Shown here: positions 1-6,964 of the stretch, one piece after another
How the letters are laid out: each line of letters opens with the position of its first letter
How positions within the stretch are numbered: the stretch's first letter is position 1
Assembly (NCBI GenBank): GCA_944385065.1
Contig: CALWVX010000032.1
Location: 1 to 12,279 of the forward strand
Source of the DNA: an uncultured Oscillospiraceae bacterium
Lineage (GTDB): Bacteria > Bacillota > Clostridia > Oscillospirales > Oscillospiraceae
Direction of reading: 5' to 3'
DNA length: 12,279 nucleotides
Notes under the pieces: model-generated
Databases searched by the model: none
Told to the model about the DNA's origin: nothing
Seen by the model: only the letters and a program-made list of their open reading frames with translations
Translations under genes and position numbers: made by a program

Positions 1-65
1 CAGGATTTGCCAGCGTATGCGAAAATTCGGCTGGCTTTGTTTACCAAATTTCCCGCCGGACACAG

Positions 66-107
66 CAGCCGGCCGCCCGCGGAGCAGTCTCCGCCGGCGG
101 CCGGCTG
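66..107 (-). terminator. GC-rich hairpin after trpB2, possible 3' end
   Basis: Two 19-base arms (66-84 and 89-107) are complementary except for one C-C mismatch, around a 4-base CAGT loop. The hairpin begins about 40 bases past the trpB2 stop, where a terminator is expected. It has no T-tract on either strand, so it is not a textbook intrinsic terminator. It may act as a factor-dependent stop or a 3'-end stabiliser. The rest of 1-147 shows no gene I can support. Confidence 0.45.
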
Positions 108-147
108 TCGTTCTCCGCGCCGGGAACCGCGGGGGCTCACCCGGCGG

Positions 148-1530
148 TCACTCCCGGTTCTGGGGGATGTCGGGCAGGGAGTCAAAGCCCCGCTGCAGGT
201 CTTCGTCGGTGGGAACGTAGTCGCTCATCTTCCCGGACAGATAGTTTTCATAGGCGGTCATGTCAAAATAGCCCGTGCCGGTCAGGCCGAAGAGAATGGT
301 CTTGGCCTCGCCGCTCTCCCGGCATTTCAATGCCTCGTCAATGGCTCCTCTGATGGCGTGGGCCGACTCGGGGGCAGGAAGGATGGTCTCCCGCTTGGCA
401 AAGAGGATGGCGGCCTCGAAGACCTCGGTCTGCCTGTAGGACACGGCCTCCATATACCCGTCGTGGTACAGCTTGGACAGGATGGGGCTCATGCCGTGGT
501 AGCGCAGACCGCCGGCGTGGTTGGCCGAGGGAATGAAGCCGCAACCCAGAGTGTACATCCGGGCCAGAGGGGTAACCCGGCCGGTGTCGCAGAAGTCATA
601 GGCATACCGGCCCCGGGTGAGGGAGGGGCAGGAGGCGGGCTCCACCGCCACCACCCGGGGGCTGCGCGCCCCCCGGAGCTTGTCGGCCATGAAGGGGGCG
701 ATGAGTCCGCCCAGATTGGAGCCGCCGCCGGCGCAGCCCACCACCACATCGGGGTACTCCCCCAGCTGCTCCATGGCCAGCTTGCTCTCCAGGCCGATGA
801 TCGACTGGTGGAGGAGCACCTGGTTGAGCACGCTGCCCAGCACATACCGCTTGGTCCCGCCGCTCTGGAGGGCAGCCTCCACCGCCTCGGAGATGGCACA
901 GCCCAGGCTGCCGGAGGTGTCCGGGTCGTCGGCCAGGATTTTCCGGCCGATCTCGGTGGTATTGGAAGGGGAGGCGGTCACCTGGGCGTCAAAAACCCCC
1001 ATCACCGCCTTGCGGAATGGCTTCTGCTCATAGGAGCACTTGACCATGTACACGTCGCAGCTCAGGCCGAAGTAGGAGCAGGCCTCGGACAGGGCGGTGC
1101 CCCACTGGCCGGCTCCGGTCTCGGTGGTGACGCCGGTGAGCCCCTGCATCTTGGCGTAGTAGGCCTGGGCCACGGCGGAGTTGAGCTTGTGGGAGCCGGA
1201 GGTGTTGTTTCCCTCGAACTTGTAGTAGATGCGGGCGGGGGTGTCCAGGGCCTTTTCCAGCTCATAGGCCCGGATCAGCGGCGAGGGACGATATATTTTG
1301 TAGACCTCCTGAATCGGCTCCGGGATGTCCACAAACTCTGTGACGCCGTCCAGCTCCTGGCGGGCCAGCTCCTCACAGAAGATGGGAGCCAGGTCGGCCA
1401 CCCCCAGAGGCTGAAGGGTGCCGGGGTGGATCAGGGGATCGGGCTGCTCCTTCATGGCCGCGCGCAGGTTGAACCACTGCCTGGGCATCTGGTCCTCGGT
1501 GAGATACAGCCGGTGGGGGATTTTGGTCAT
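148..1530 (-). CDS. trpB: TrpB2-type tryptophan synthase beta chain (PLP enzyme)
   Basis: This cytoplasmic pyridoxal-phosphate enzyme of the TrpB2 (TrpB-like) subgroup condenses indole with L-serine to give tryptophan. From the chosen start it has 460 residues, longer than classic TrpB (about 400) and typical of TrpB2. The PLP lysine is K115 in GSHKLNSA, the catalytic glutamate region is ETGAGQWG near 137, and the phosphate-binding loop GGGSN is at 268-272. The frame stays open to 1593, but that upstream ATG lies inside the leader terminator. The ATG at 1530 follows a GAAGGAG ribosome site with 9 bases between; an ATG at 1536 is too close to it. No trpA or other trp gene is adjacent, so the likely job is salvage of free indole, or pairing with a TrpA encoded elsewhere. 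The tryptophan T-box upstream supports a tryptophan role over the O-acetylserine or unrelated PLP reactions of the fold. Confidence 0.93.
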   Translation of the reverse strand: MTKIPHRLYLTEDQMPRQWFNLRAAMKEQPDPLIHPGTLQPLGVADLAPIFCEELARQELDGVTEFVDIPEPIQEVYKIYRPSPLIRAYELEKALDTPARIYYKFEGNNTSGSHKLNSAVAQAYYAKMQGLTGVTTETGAGQWGTALSEACSYFGLSCDVYMVKCSYEQKPFRKAVMGVFDAQVTASPSNTTEIGRKILADDPDTSGSLGCAISEAVEAALQSGGTKRYVLGSVLNQVLLHQSIIGLESKLAMEQLGEYPDVVVGCAGGGSNLGGLIAPFMADKLRGARSPRVVAVEPASCPSLTRGRYAYDFCDTGRVTPLARMYTLGCGFIPSANHAGGLRYHGMSPILSKLYHDGYMEAVSYRQTEVFEAAILFAKRETILPAPESAHAIRGAIDEALKCRESGEAKTILFGLTGTGYFDMTAYENYLSGKMSDYVPTDEDLQRGFDSLPDIPQNRE

Positions 1531-1573
1531 GTTCATACACTCCTTCATGATTTTTTTGCGGGAGGAGGGCATG

Positions 1574-1613
1574 AAAAAAAGCCCTCGTCCCAATTTTACT
1601 CTGGGACAAAGGC
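1574..1613 (-). terminator. Intrinsic terminator of the Trp T-box leader
   Basis: On the minus strand the arms GCCTTTGTCCCA (1613-1602) and TGGGACGAGGGC (1592-1581) form a 12-pair stem including G-U pairs, followed by seven T residues (1580-1574). It lies just after the T-box core motif. It should form when tRNA-Trp is charged and be replaced by the antiterminator when uncharged tRNA binds. Confidence 0.92.
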
Positions 1614-1871
1614 CGAAACCTCTGCGGTGCCACCCGGATTGACATATGCGTCAGCGCATACGCCCGCTCACTTTCGCATGTCAAGCAACATGCGCTCCCC
1701 TGATAACGGGCAGAGTCCCCGTCGCACTACTGAGCATAACGCCGTTCGCTGAAGCCCTCGAAAGTCCATTCACCTAGCCGCCTCCTGCCGCGATTTCACC
1801 GTCCGCGGCTCTCTGAAAGGAATTGGTCCCGGGCTACTACTCTTTCTCGTCGGTTTATCGTATTAAATTTT
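1574..1871 (-). promoter_or_regulatory. T-box riboswitch, tryptophan-specific
   Basis: A leader of about 300 bases precedes trpB2. The hallmark T-box core GGGTGGCACCGC is at 1635-1624, directly before the terminator. Stem I features are present further upstream: AGTA around 1841-1838, an AGAGAGCCG block near 1815, GGTGAAA at 1800-1794, and a specifier loop reading GTGAATGGAC. The specifier codon is TGG at 1768-1766, which is Trp. A CCCGTTATC segment around 1710 matches the conserved stem before the antiterminator region. Uncharged tRNA-Trp would pair with UGG and, through its 3' end, with the core motif, allowing transcription into trpB2. The 5' end is estimated from the promoter, so it is uncertain by a few bases. 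Confidence 0.93.
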
Positions 1872-1877
1872 TAATGT

Positions 1878-1906
1878 AGTATAACAGAACGCCGCCCGTC
1901 TGTCAA
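1878..1906 (-). promoter_or_regulatory. Sigma-A-like promoter of the T-box/trpB2 unit
   Basis: The minus strand reads TTGACA (1906-1901), a 17-base spacer, then TATACT (1883-1878). The -35 is exact and the -10 has one mismatch to the housekeeping consensus. Start of transcription is expected near 1871, giving a leader that contains the whole T-box. Confidence 0.87.
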
Positions 1907-1983
1907 GAGCTTTTTCGGTGCGGAACCCACGCATTCCTGCGAGATTTTTCTTGTATTCTTCCCGTCTGCCCCGCCACGGCGGT

Positions 1984-2511
1984 TTATGCCGCCGGAAAAA
2001 ACAGCCTCACCGCCCAGGCAGCCGCCAGAAATCCCGTCAGGTCGGCGCACAGAGCCGCGGGAATGGCATATCGGGTCCGGGAAATTCCGGCGGCACCGAA
2101 ATAGACGCTCACGGTGTAAAAGGTTGTCTCGGTGGACCCCAGCATCACCGCCGCCATCCGGCCCAGCCTGGAATCCGGACCATAGGCCGAGATCAGCTCC
2201 GCTCCCACCCCCAGCGCCGCCGAGCCGCTTACCGGCCGCACCAGCATCAGGGGCAGCAGCTCGGGGGGCAGTCCAACTTTTTCCAAAACGGGAGCCAGGC
2301 CTCCGGCCAGCAGTTCCAGCGCCCCGGAGGCCCGGAGCATCGACACTGCAGTCATCAGCGCCACCAGCGCGGGAACGATCCGGGCCAGCGTCTCCAGTCC
2401 CCCGCCCGCCCCTTTGACCAGTGCGGCGTACACGTCCACTCCCCGCACCGCCCCGTATACCGCTACCCCCACCATCAGGCCGGGGACCAGCATGGCCAGC
2501 AGCAGTTCCAC
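1984..2511 (-). CDS. spmB: Spore maturation protein B
   Basis: SpmB is a polytopic membrane protein with a nucleoside-recognition/Gate domain. With SpmA it is needed for full dehydration and heat resistance of the spore core in Bacillus; its transport substrate is not established. The family blocks are clear: RPVSGSAALGVGAEL in the middle and STETTFYTVSVYFG towards the C-terminus, with hydrophobic segments throughout. The start chosen is GTG at 2511, one base after the spmA stop, with GGAGG seven bases before it. This gives 175 residues, close to the Bacillus protein (178). The longer open frame (to 2607) lies inside spmA and its extra residues are not SpmB-like. I see no strong T-tailed terminator in the 77 bases before the trpB2 promoter, so some read-through is possible. 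Confidence 0.92.
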   Translation of the reverse strand: MELLLAMLVPGLMVGVAVYGAVRGVDVYAALVKGAGGGLETLARIVPALVALMTAVSMLRASGALELLAGGLAPVLEKVGLPPELLPLMLVRPVSGSAALGVGAELISAYGPDSRLGRMAAVMLGSTETTFYTVSVYFGAAGISRTRYAIPAALCADLTGFLAAAWAVRLFFPAA

Positions 2512-2512
2512 T

Positions 2513-3091
2513 TCAATCCCTCCACACACGGGCCAACACTTTACAGGCCAGCACCCCCACTCCCACCGACAGTCCGGAGGCCAGCCACACCGCCGGCAGA
2601 ATATCAAATGGGGCGGCGCTCCCAGCCGCCGAGCGAACGGAGGCCACCGTGGCGGGAATCAGCTGGATGGAGGCAGTGTTGCACACCACCAGCATGCACA
2701 GGCTGTCCGAGGCCACCCCGGGACTGCGGCGCGCCATCCGCCGGGCAGCCTCCAGCCCCAGGGGTGTGGCGGCATTGCCCAGGCCCAGCAGATTTGCGGA
2801 TATGTTGGCGGCGGCCGCATCCATCGCCTGCCGGTCTCCTGCCGTCTGGGGAAAGAGCAGGCGCAGCACCGGTCCCAGCGCCCGGGCCAGCCGATCTGCC
2901 AGCCCGGCCCGGCGCATGACCTCCATGACTCCGGACCACAGACACAGCACGCCCGCCATGGAGATGGCCAGCTCCACCGCCCCGGCGGCCCCCTCCATCG
3001 CCGCGGCCGCAACCGCTTCTCCCCGCCCGGTCGCCAGACCGCACAGCAGAGCGCAGGCCGCCATCCCTGTCCAGAGGATTGTCATGCTCAA
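2513..3091 (-). CDS. spmA: Spore maturation protein A
   Basis: SpmA is the partner of SpmB, also a Gate-domain membrane protein of about 190 residues; this one has 192. The diagnostic segments are NLLGLGNAATPLG (100-112) and CNTASIQLIPATV (137-149). The start is probably TTG at 3091, because GGGAGGGG sits nine bases before it; the in-frame ATG at 3085 would leave 15 bases. The protein ends one base before the spmB start, so the two are almost certainly co-translated. In Bacillus, dacB precedes the pair; here the neighbour is a divergent abrB-like gene, so the dacB linkage is absent. A possible sporulation-type promoter lies 46 bases upstream. Confidence 0.92.
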   Translation of the reverse strand: MSMTILWTGMAACALLCGLATGRGEAVAAAAMEGAAGAVELAISMAGVLCLWSGVMEVMRRAGLADRLARALGPVLRLLFPQTAGDRQAMDAAAANISANLLGLGNAATPLGLEAARRMARRSPGVASDSLCMLVVCNTASIQLIPATVASVRSAAGSAAPFDILPAVWLASGLSVGVGVLACKVLARVWRD

Positions 3092-3136
3092 ACCGCTCGC
3101 CCCCTCCCTTTATCCATACGTCTTCTCCTTCGGAAT

Positions 3137-3164
3137 GATGTATGCCATTCAGCTTAAAATTTAC
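3137..3164 (-). promoter_or_regulatory. Possible sigma-E-type promoter for spmAB
   Basis: The minus strand shows CATACATC (3144-3137), one base off the sigma-E -10 consensus CATACAhT. GTAAATT lies upstream (3164-3158) with a 13-base spacer and is a weak match to the -35 KMATATT. The position before spmA and the known mother-cell expression of spmAB in Bacillus make it plausible. The sequence match alone is modest. Confidence 0.3.
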
Positions 3165-3238
3165 AAAAAAATCCAGCTGAACCGCAGTTTTTCAAGAAAT
3201 TTCTACAGTTTTCCCTCTAATTTGCCCCAGATTACCTG

Positions 3239-3267
3239 TTGACATGATATTTTTTTATCGGTACAAT
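3239..3267 (+). promoter_or_regulatory. Sigma-A-like promoter of abrB-like gene
   Basis: TTGACA (3239-3244), a 17-base AT-rich spacer, then TACAAT (3262-3267). The -35 is exact and the -10 has one mismatch. It points to the abrB-like gene and leaves an untranslated leader of about 80 bases. Confidence 0.85.
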
Positions 3268-3352
3268 ATGGATGTGAAAAGAACGCCCAAGCTGCCGGTT
3301 GCCACCGGGTCTCAGGGGCAGTTTGCAAACATAGAAAAGGAGGCGTCATACT

Positions 3353-3604
3353 ATGAAATCCACTGGTATCGTACGCAAGGTGGACGAGCTGGGCCGCATT
3401 GTGCTGCCCATTGAACTGCGCCGCACACTGGATATTGAGGAAAAGGATTCTCTGGAGATCTATATGGACGGGCCGTCCATCGTGCTCCGGAAGTTTCAGC
3501 CGGCGTGCATTTTCTGTGACAATGAAAAGGACATTATCGAGTTCCGCGGAAAAAATGTCTGCCCCCGCTGCTTCCGGGAGATGTCCGCCCTCTTCCAGAA
3601 ATAA
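3353..3604 (+). CDS. AbrB-family transcriptional regulator with cysteine cluster
   Basis: This 83-residue DNA-binding protein has the AbrB/SpoVT swapped-hairpin domain at residues 1-47 (MKSTGIVRKVDELGRIVLPI and on). The tail carries C52-x2-C55 and C70-x2-C73, a pattern like a small zinc-binding knuckle and common in clostridial AbrB-like proteins; metal binding is inference. AbrB proteins are dimer or tetramer transition-state regulators that repress many stationary-phase genes. The ribosome site AAGGAGG lies nine bases before the ATG. The gene has its own strong promoter and ends in a perfect terminator, so it is monocistronic. It is divergent from spmA and could act on the shared 261-base gap, though no AbrB site can be assigned by eye because these proteins recognise DNA loosely. 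Confidence 0.93.
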   Translation: MKSTGIVRKVDELGRIVLPIELRRTLDIEEKDSLEIYMDGPSIVLRKFQPACIFCDNEKDIIEFRGKNVCPRCFREMSALFQK

Positions 3605-3656
3605 AGCAGTCTCCGGCTCTCCGGCGGACGCCGAAGGGAACCGGATCATCGCATCC

Positions 3657-3694
3657 AAAAAAACGACATGGCCAAAAGGCCATGTCGTTTTTTT
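3657..3694. terminator. Bidirectional intrinsic terminator
   Basis: A perfect inverted repeat has 17-base arms (3657-3673 and 3678-3694) around an AAAA loop. Each strand carries a GGCC-based stem followed by seven T residues. It lies between the convergent abrB-like gene and the gtrA-like gene and should stop transcription from both sides. Confidence 0.95.
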
Positions 3695-3705
3695 GATCGG
3701 ACGCT

Positions 3706-4146
3706 TCACCGTTCCCGGAACGCAAAGCAGCGCTGCCCGAAATAGTTCAGACAGGTAAACAGCCCGTTTCCGCAGATCAGAGTGATCTGCCCTTGCCAGC
3801 GGATCAGCCACTCCCATCCCAGCCGCAGGATCACCCATCCCGCCAGAGGCTGCGCCGCCCCGTAGGCCAGCAGGTAGCACACCGCAATGTTGACCGCGAA
3901 ACGCGCCGCGTCCCGCCCCACCGCTCCCTTGCTGTGAAAGCTGTACTTCCGGTTGAAGTAAAAGCTGGAGATGCTGGCGATGACAAAAGCCAGAGCGCTG
4001 GAGGCCCAGTACCCCAGGCCGGCCCAGGAATACAGCCCCAGCTGGATGGCCAGGCTGAGCACCGTGTTGCCCAGCCCGATGAGGAGAAACCACCGCAGGC
4101 TGGGCTCCAGCAGCAGGCGCCCCAGCTTCTTCCCAAGCTCTCTCAC
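3706..4146 (-). CDS. GtrA-like membrane protein (lipid-linked sugar flippase)
   Basis: A GtrA-family protein of 146 residues with four predicted membrane helices (about 16-38, 44-62, 77-100 and 113-137). The typical family segment, a helix running into SFYFNRKYSF, ends near residue 72. GtrA proteins are thought to flip polyprenyl-phosphate-glucose, or a similar carrier, across the cytoplasmic membrane. The start chosen is GTG at 4146, whose GTGA overlaps the stop of the glycosyltransferase upstream; GGAGG is seven bases before it. The ATG at 4182 would force a 40-base overlap and adds no family-like sequence. It is the last gene of the unit and ends just before the bidirectional terminator. 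Family membership is clear; the sugar it moves is unknown. Confidence 0.88.
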   Translation of the reverse strand: MRELGKKLGRLLLEPSLRWFLLIGLGNTVLSLAIQLGLYSWAGLGYWASSALAFVIASISSFYFNRKYSFHSKGAVGRDAARFAVNIAVCYLLAYGAAQPLAGWVILRLGWEWLIRWQGQITLICGNGLFTCLNYFGQRCFAFRER

Positions 4147-5075
4147 GTCTTGTCCTCCAGAGTCTGGAACAGATTGAGCCACAGCTCAAAGTTCTGCCGC
4201 TCCTTTTTGATGACCGTGTCCAGAATCAGCCCGCAGCAGAAGGTGAGCAGCCCGCCCACCGCCAGGAAGCCGGCCACGATCAAGGTCGGGAACCGCTCCA
4301 CCAGCCCGGTGTTCAAATACTCCCAGAACACCGGCACAAACAAAACCGCTGCGGCGGCAATCAGGAGGAGCGAAACCGCGCTGAAAAAGGCCAGAGGCTT
4401 GTAGTCCTTCACCAGCCGGAAAATCGTCATGAGAACGCGCGCTCCGTCGGAGTAGGTATTCAGCTTGGACTGGCTGCCCGCCGGCCGGTCCCGGTATTCC
4501 ACCGGCACGTTGACCAGACGGAAGTTCTTGTCCAGGGCGTGAATGGACATCTCCGTCTCAATCTCAAATCCCTTGGACAGCACGGGGAAGCTCTTGACGA
4601 ACAGACGGCTGAACGCCCGATACCCCGTCATGATGTCCACAATATTTCCGTGGAAAAACCGGTTGACCAGTCCCCGCACCAGCACGTTTCCCGTGTTGTG
4701 GAAGGGACGCTTGTTCTCGGTGAAGTAGGTGGAGGACAGGCGGTCTCCCACCGCCATATCCGCCCCCTCCAGCAGCACCGCGTCCGCCAGCCGGCGGGCG
4801 CTCTGGGCGGGGTAGGTGTCGTCCCCATCCACCATGAGATAGCACTCCGCCTCAATTTCCCGGAACATGGTGCGGATGACGTTTCCCTTTCCCTGCCGCC
4901 GTTCCCGCCGGACCACCGCCCCCGCCGCCCGGGCAATGTCGCCGGTCCCGTCGGTGGAATTGTTGTCATAGACATATACCACCGCCTCGGGCAGGGCGGC
5001 GCGAAAGTCCGGCACCACTTTTTCAATGGTGGCCGCCTCGTTATAGCAGGGAATCAATACCGCGATCTTATCCAT
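4143..5075 (-). CDS. GT2 glycosyltransferase, GtrB/DPM1-like, membrane-anchored
   Basis: A 310-residue family-2 glycosyltransferase. The GT-A domain starts at once (IAVLIPCYNEAATIEKVV), with DNNSTDGT at 37-44, the metal-binding VDGDD at 82-86 and FEIETEMSIHA at 170-180. Two C-terminal helices (about 228-252 and 263-285) fit the GtrB/polyprenyl-phosphate glycosyltransferase type, which moves a sugar from a nucleotide to undecaprenyl phosphate on the cytoplasmic face. ATG at 5075 follows GAGGAGG; its first eight bases overlap the end of the DUF6020-like gene. A longer open frame (to 5192) is shadow. The gene directly after it is GtrA-like, the usual pairing for lipid-linked sugar supply. A general dolichol-mannose-synthase-like role is the alternative; the donor cannot be read from sequence. 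Confidence 0.9.
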   Translation of the reverse strand: MDKIAVLIPCYNEAATIEKVVPDFRAALPEAVVYVYDNNSTDGTGDIARAAGAVVRRERRQGKGNVIRTMFREIEAECYLMVDGDDTYPAQSARRLADAVLLEGADMAVGDRLSSTYFTENKRPFHNTGNVLVRGLVNRFFHGNIVDIMTGYRAFSRLFVKSFPVLSKGFEIETEMSIHALDKNFRLVNVPVEYRDRPAGSQSKLNTYSDGARVLMTIFRLVKDYKPLAFFSAVSLLLIAAAAVLFVPVFWEYLNTGLVERFPTLIVAGFLAVGGLLTFCCGLILDTVIKKERQNFELWLNLFQTLEDKT

Positions 5076-6948
5076 GGGAAACCTCCTCGCCGCCTTGTTT
5101 CTGCAGCACCCAGCCGGTAAAGGCCAGCAGGGACGGCATGGCCGCCATAATGGGCAGGGCATAGCGCACCAATCCGTTGACCGGCGATACACAGCAGATG
5201 GCCAGAGCCAGCCACAGGGGAAAAACCGCGGCCAGCGCCCGCCAGCACCGCCGGCGCAGCAGCGCGGCGGTACACAGAATCAGCGCCCAGGCATGGGTGC
5301 CCGGAGCGTTGAGCAGCAGAAGCCCCGGCGTCACGCTCCAAAGCCGGCTGAAGGAATCCATCAGGGAGGCCGCCGCCGGGAAGCGGAACTCCACGTCAAT
5401 GCCGTACCGGGCTTCCTGGGTCATGAAATAATTTCCCCCAAAGGAGCCATACCGGTATCCGGGCAGAAAATAACCGAACATGCTGTTCAGGGTGGCCTGC
5501 AGATAGGCGTCCGGGTGGCGCAGGCCGCAGTCCAGCCAAAGCTTCCAATACGCTTTCATGGCCTCCGGCGTTCCGTGATAGGTATTCTTCACCGGATCGG
5601 CCACCCGGGGATCATAGGAGGATGCCACCGCGTCATAGTCCAGCACACCGTCAATCACGGCGATTTCCTGCTCTGTCAGCTCGTCTCCATACATGGCCAC
5701 ATACCGGGCCGTCTGCTGGAACGGCAGGCTGAGCATCTCCCGGCTGGAGCCGGGCGCCACCCCCATAGCCGGCAGGGCCAGCTGCACAAAAGCCAGATAC
5801 AGGACCAGCACTCCCGCCCCCATTCCGGCCAGAAGGGCCCGCTCCCGCACCGTCCGGACCACCACCGCCAGACCGAGCAGGGCCGGAACCACCAGATAAA
5901 CTCCGTTGTTGCGCAGCATGGCGCAGGCCAGCCCCAGCAGAAACAGTCCGGCCAGCAGCGCGGGCGACCCCCGCCCCTTCTTCTGAAGCAGCCGCACCAG
6001 GCACACGAAGAAGGCGGCGAACACGCCATAGAAAATAGTGTCCTTTACAAACATCTGGGCGTAAGCTCCCCAGGTTGGGACCAGCGCGTAGTACAGCAGG
6101 GCCAGCCAGAAGGCGGTTCTGCTCCCGGCCAGCTCCCGCACCTGGACGCAGGAGGCGGCAAAGGCGGCGGCGCACACGGCGCTCTGGAACAGCACATAGA
6201 AAAAGATGCCCGTATTCAGGCTCCAGAGCCGCCCCAGGTCCACGATCCAGCCCATAAGCAGGGTGGACAGCCAGGGGTGGTGATTGGTGGCGGCCGTCTG
6301 TCCGAAATACTGGCCCAGCTGGTACTGTCCGTCAAAGGTCAGGCTGCCCGGCCAGCACAGGACCAGATAGGGCAGCCAGCACACCGCCAGCACCGCCAGC
6401 GCCAGCAGAAAGAGCCTGTGCCGCTCCCGCCGGCGCAGGAGGCTGGGAACCGAGCCCGCCCTGCGGTCCAGGGCCCGGAACAGCACGGCTGTGCCGAGAT
6501 AGAAAAAAATCCCGTACCCCAGCAGCATGGCCAGGGCCACTAGCCGGCACAGGGAATTGGCCAGCAGCGGGTCCCAGCTGTCGGTCAGCGCGTAGCTCTG
6601 CCCCACCAGCAGAAACCCGGCAAACAGAGCCGCCACCACTCCCGCGCTGGGCAGGAAACGTCCCGCCCGCGCCGCCAGCGAGCGGTAGAGCACCAGCAGA
6701 GCGGGCACCAGAACCAGAAAAACCGCCCGCTCCCCTTTCACGGCCGGCATCAGCGCCTGGAGGGCGGCCGCCAGACCGGCGATCCACCCCTCCGCCTCCG
6801 GCAGCTCGGTCGGCAGGGCGGACAGGTCCACCGACACGGCAAAGCAGGTCAGCAGGGCGGCCAGTCCCCAGATCAGGATGGGGAACAGGCCGCTCCCCGT
6901 GCCGCCGGTCCGGGGAGTCCAGGTCTTTTCTCCTTGTACCTCCTCCAT
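5068..6948 (-). CDS. DUF6020-like polytopic membrane protein, probable GT-C-type transferase
   Basis: This 626-residue protein has about a dozen hydrophobic helices and a large non-membrane loop at about 398-550. Motifs I associate with DUF6020 proteins are present: an aspartate in GSLTFDGQ (D206), NHHPWLSTLL from 222, KDT (302-304), LRNNG (345-349), QQTARYV (411-417) and DPVKNT (451-456). An acidic residue in an early outer loop plus many helices resembles GT-C enzymes that use lipid-linked sugars outside the membrane; that activity is inference. The start is ATG 6948, with AAGGAGG eight bases before it and 16 bases after the previous stop; the upstream in-frame ATG at 7020 lies inside the neighbour. 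It overlaps the GT2 gene by eight bases, so the genes are translationally coupled. It could instead be a polymer ligase or export component. Confidence 0.7.
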   Translation of the reverse strand: MEEVQGEKTWTPRTGGTGSGLFPILIWGLAALLTCFAVSVDLSALPTELPEAEGWIAGLAAALQALMPAVKGERAVFLVLVPALLVLYRSLAARAGRFLPSAGVVAALFAGFLLVGQSYALTDSWDPLLANSLCRLVALAMLLGYGIFFYLGTAVLFRALDRRAGSVPSLLRRRERHRLFLLALAVLAVCWLPYLVLCWPGSLTFDGQYQLGQYFGQTAATNHHPWLSTLLMGWIVDLGRLWSLNTGIFFYVLFQSAVCAAAFAASCVQVRELAGSRTAFWLALLYYALVPTWGAYAQMFVKDTIFYGVFAAFFVCLVRLLQKKGRGSPALLAGLFLLGLACAMLRNNGVYLVVPALLGLAVVVRTVRERALLAGMGAGVLVLYLAFVQLALPAMGVAPGSSREMLSLPFQQTARYVAMYGDELTEQEIAVIDGVLDYDAVASSYDPRVADPVKNTYHGTPEAMKAYWKLWLDCGLRHPDAYLQATLNSMFGYFLPGYRYGSFGGNYFMTQEARYGIDVEFRFPAAASLMDSFSRLWSVTPGLLLLNAPGTHAWALILCTAALLRRRCWRALAAVFPLWLALAICCVSPVNGLVRYALPIMAAMPSLLAFTGWVLQKQGGEEVSHG

Positions 6949-6964
6949 ACTCCCAGCCTCCTTG

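Noticed and set aside
7..1752. Plus-strand open frame of 581 codons opposite trpB2 and its leader
   Set aside because: It is antisense to a clear enzyme and a T-box, is rich in Gly/His/Pro/Gln as expected from the reverse of GC-rich codons, and shows no family motif.
1907..1983. Possible terminator after spmB from short GC inverted repeats
   Set aside because: The pairs (GGCGG with CCGCC) are five bases long and no T-tract follows, so I did not list it as a terminator.
1918..3242. Several long plus-strand frames opposite spmA/spmB
   Set aside because: The minus frames match SpmA and SpmB closely and have proper ribosome sites. The plus frames are Pro/Arg/Gln-rich shadows.
3092..3352. Spo0A boxes upstream of the abrB-like gene
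   Set aside because: Direct repression of abrB by Spo0A is known in Bacillus, but I found no good match to the TGTCGAA box here.
3203..4189. Minus-strand frame of 328 codons across gtrA, the terminator and abrB
   Set aside because: It passes through a perfect bidirectional terminator and two real genes in other frames.
5074..6543. Plus-strand open frame of 489 codons opposite the DUF6020-like gene
   Set aside because: Same shadow composition, no supported ribosome site, and the minus strand has conserved membrane-protein motifs.
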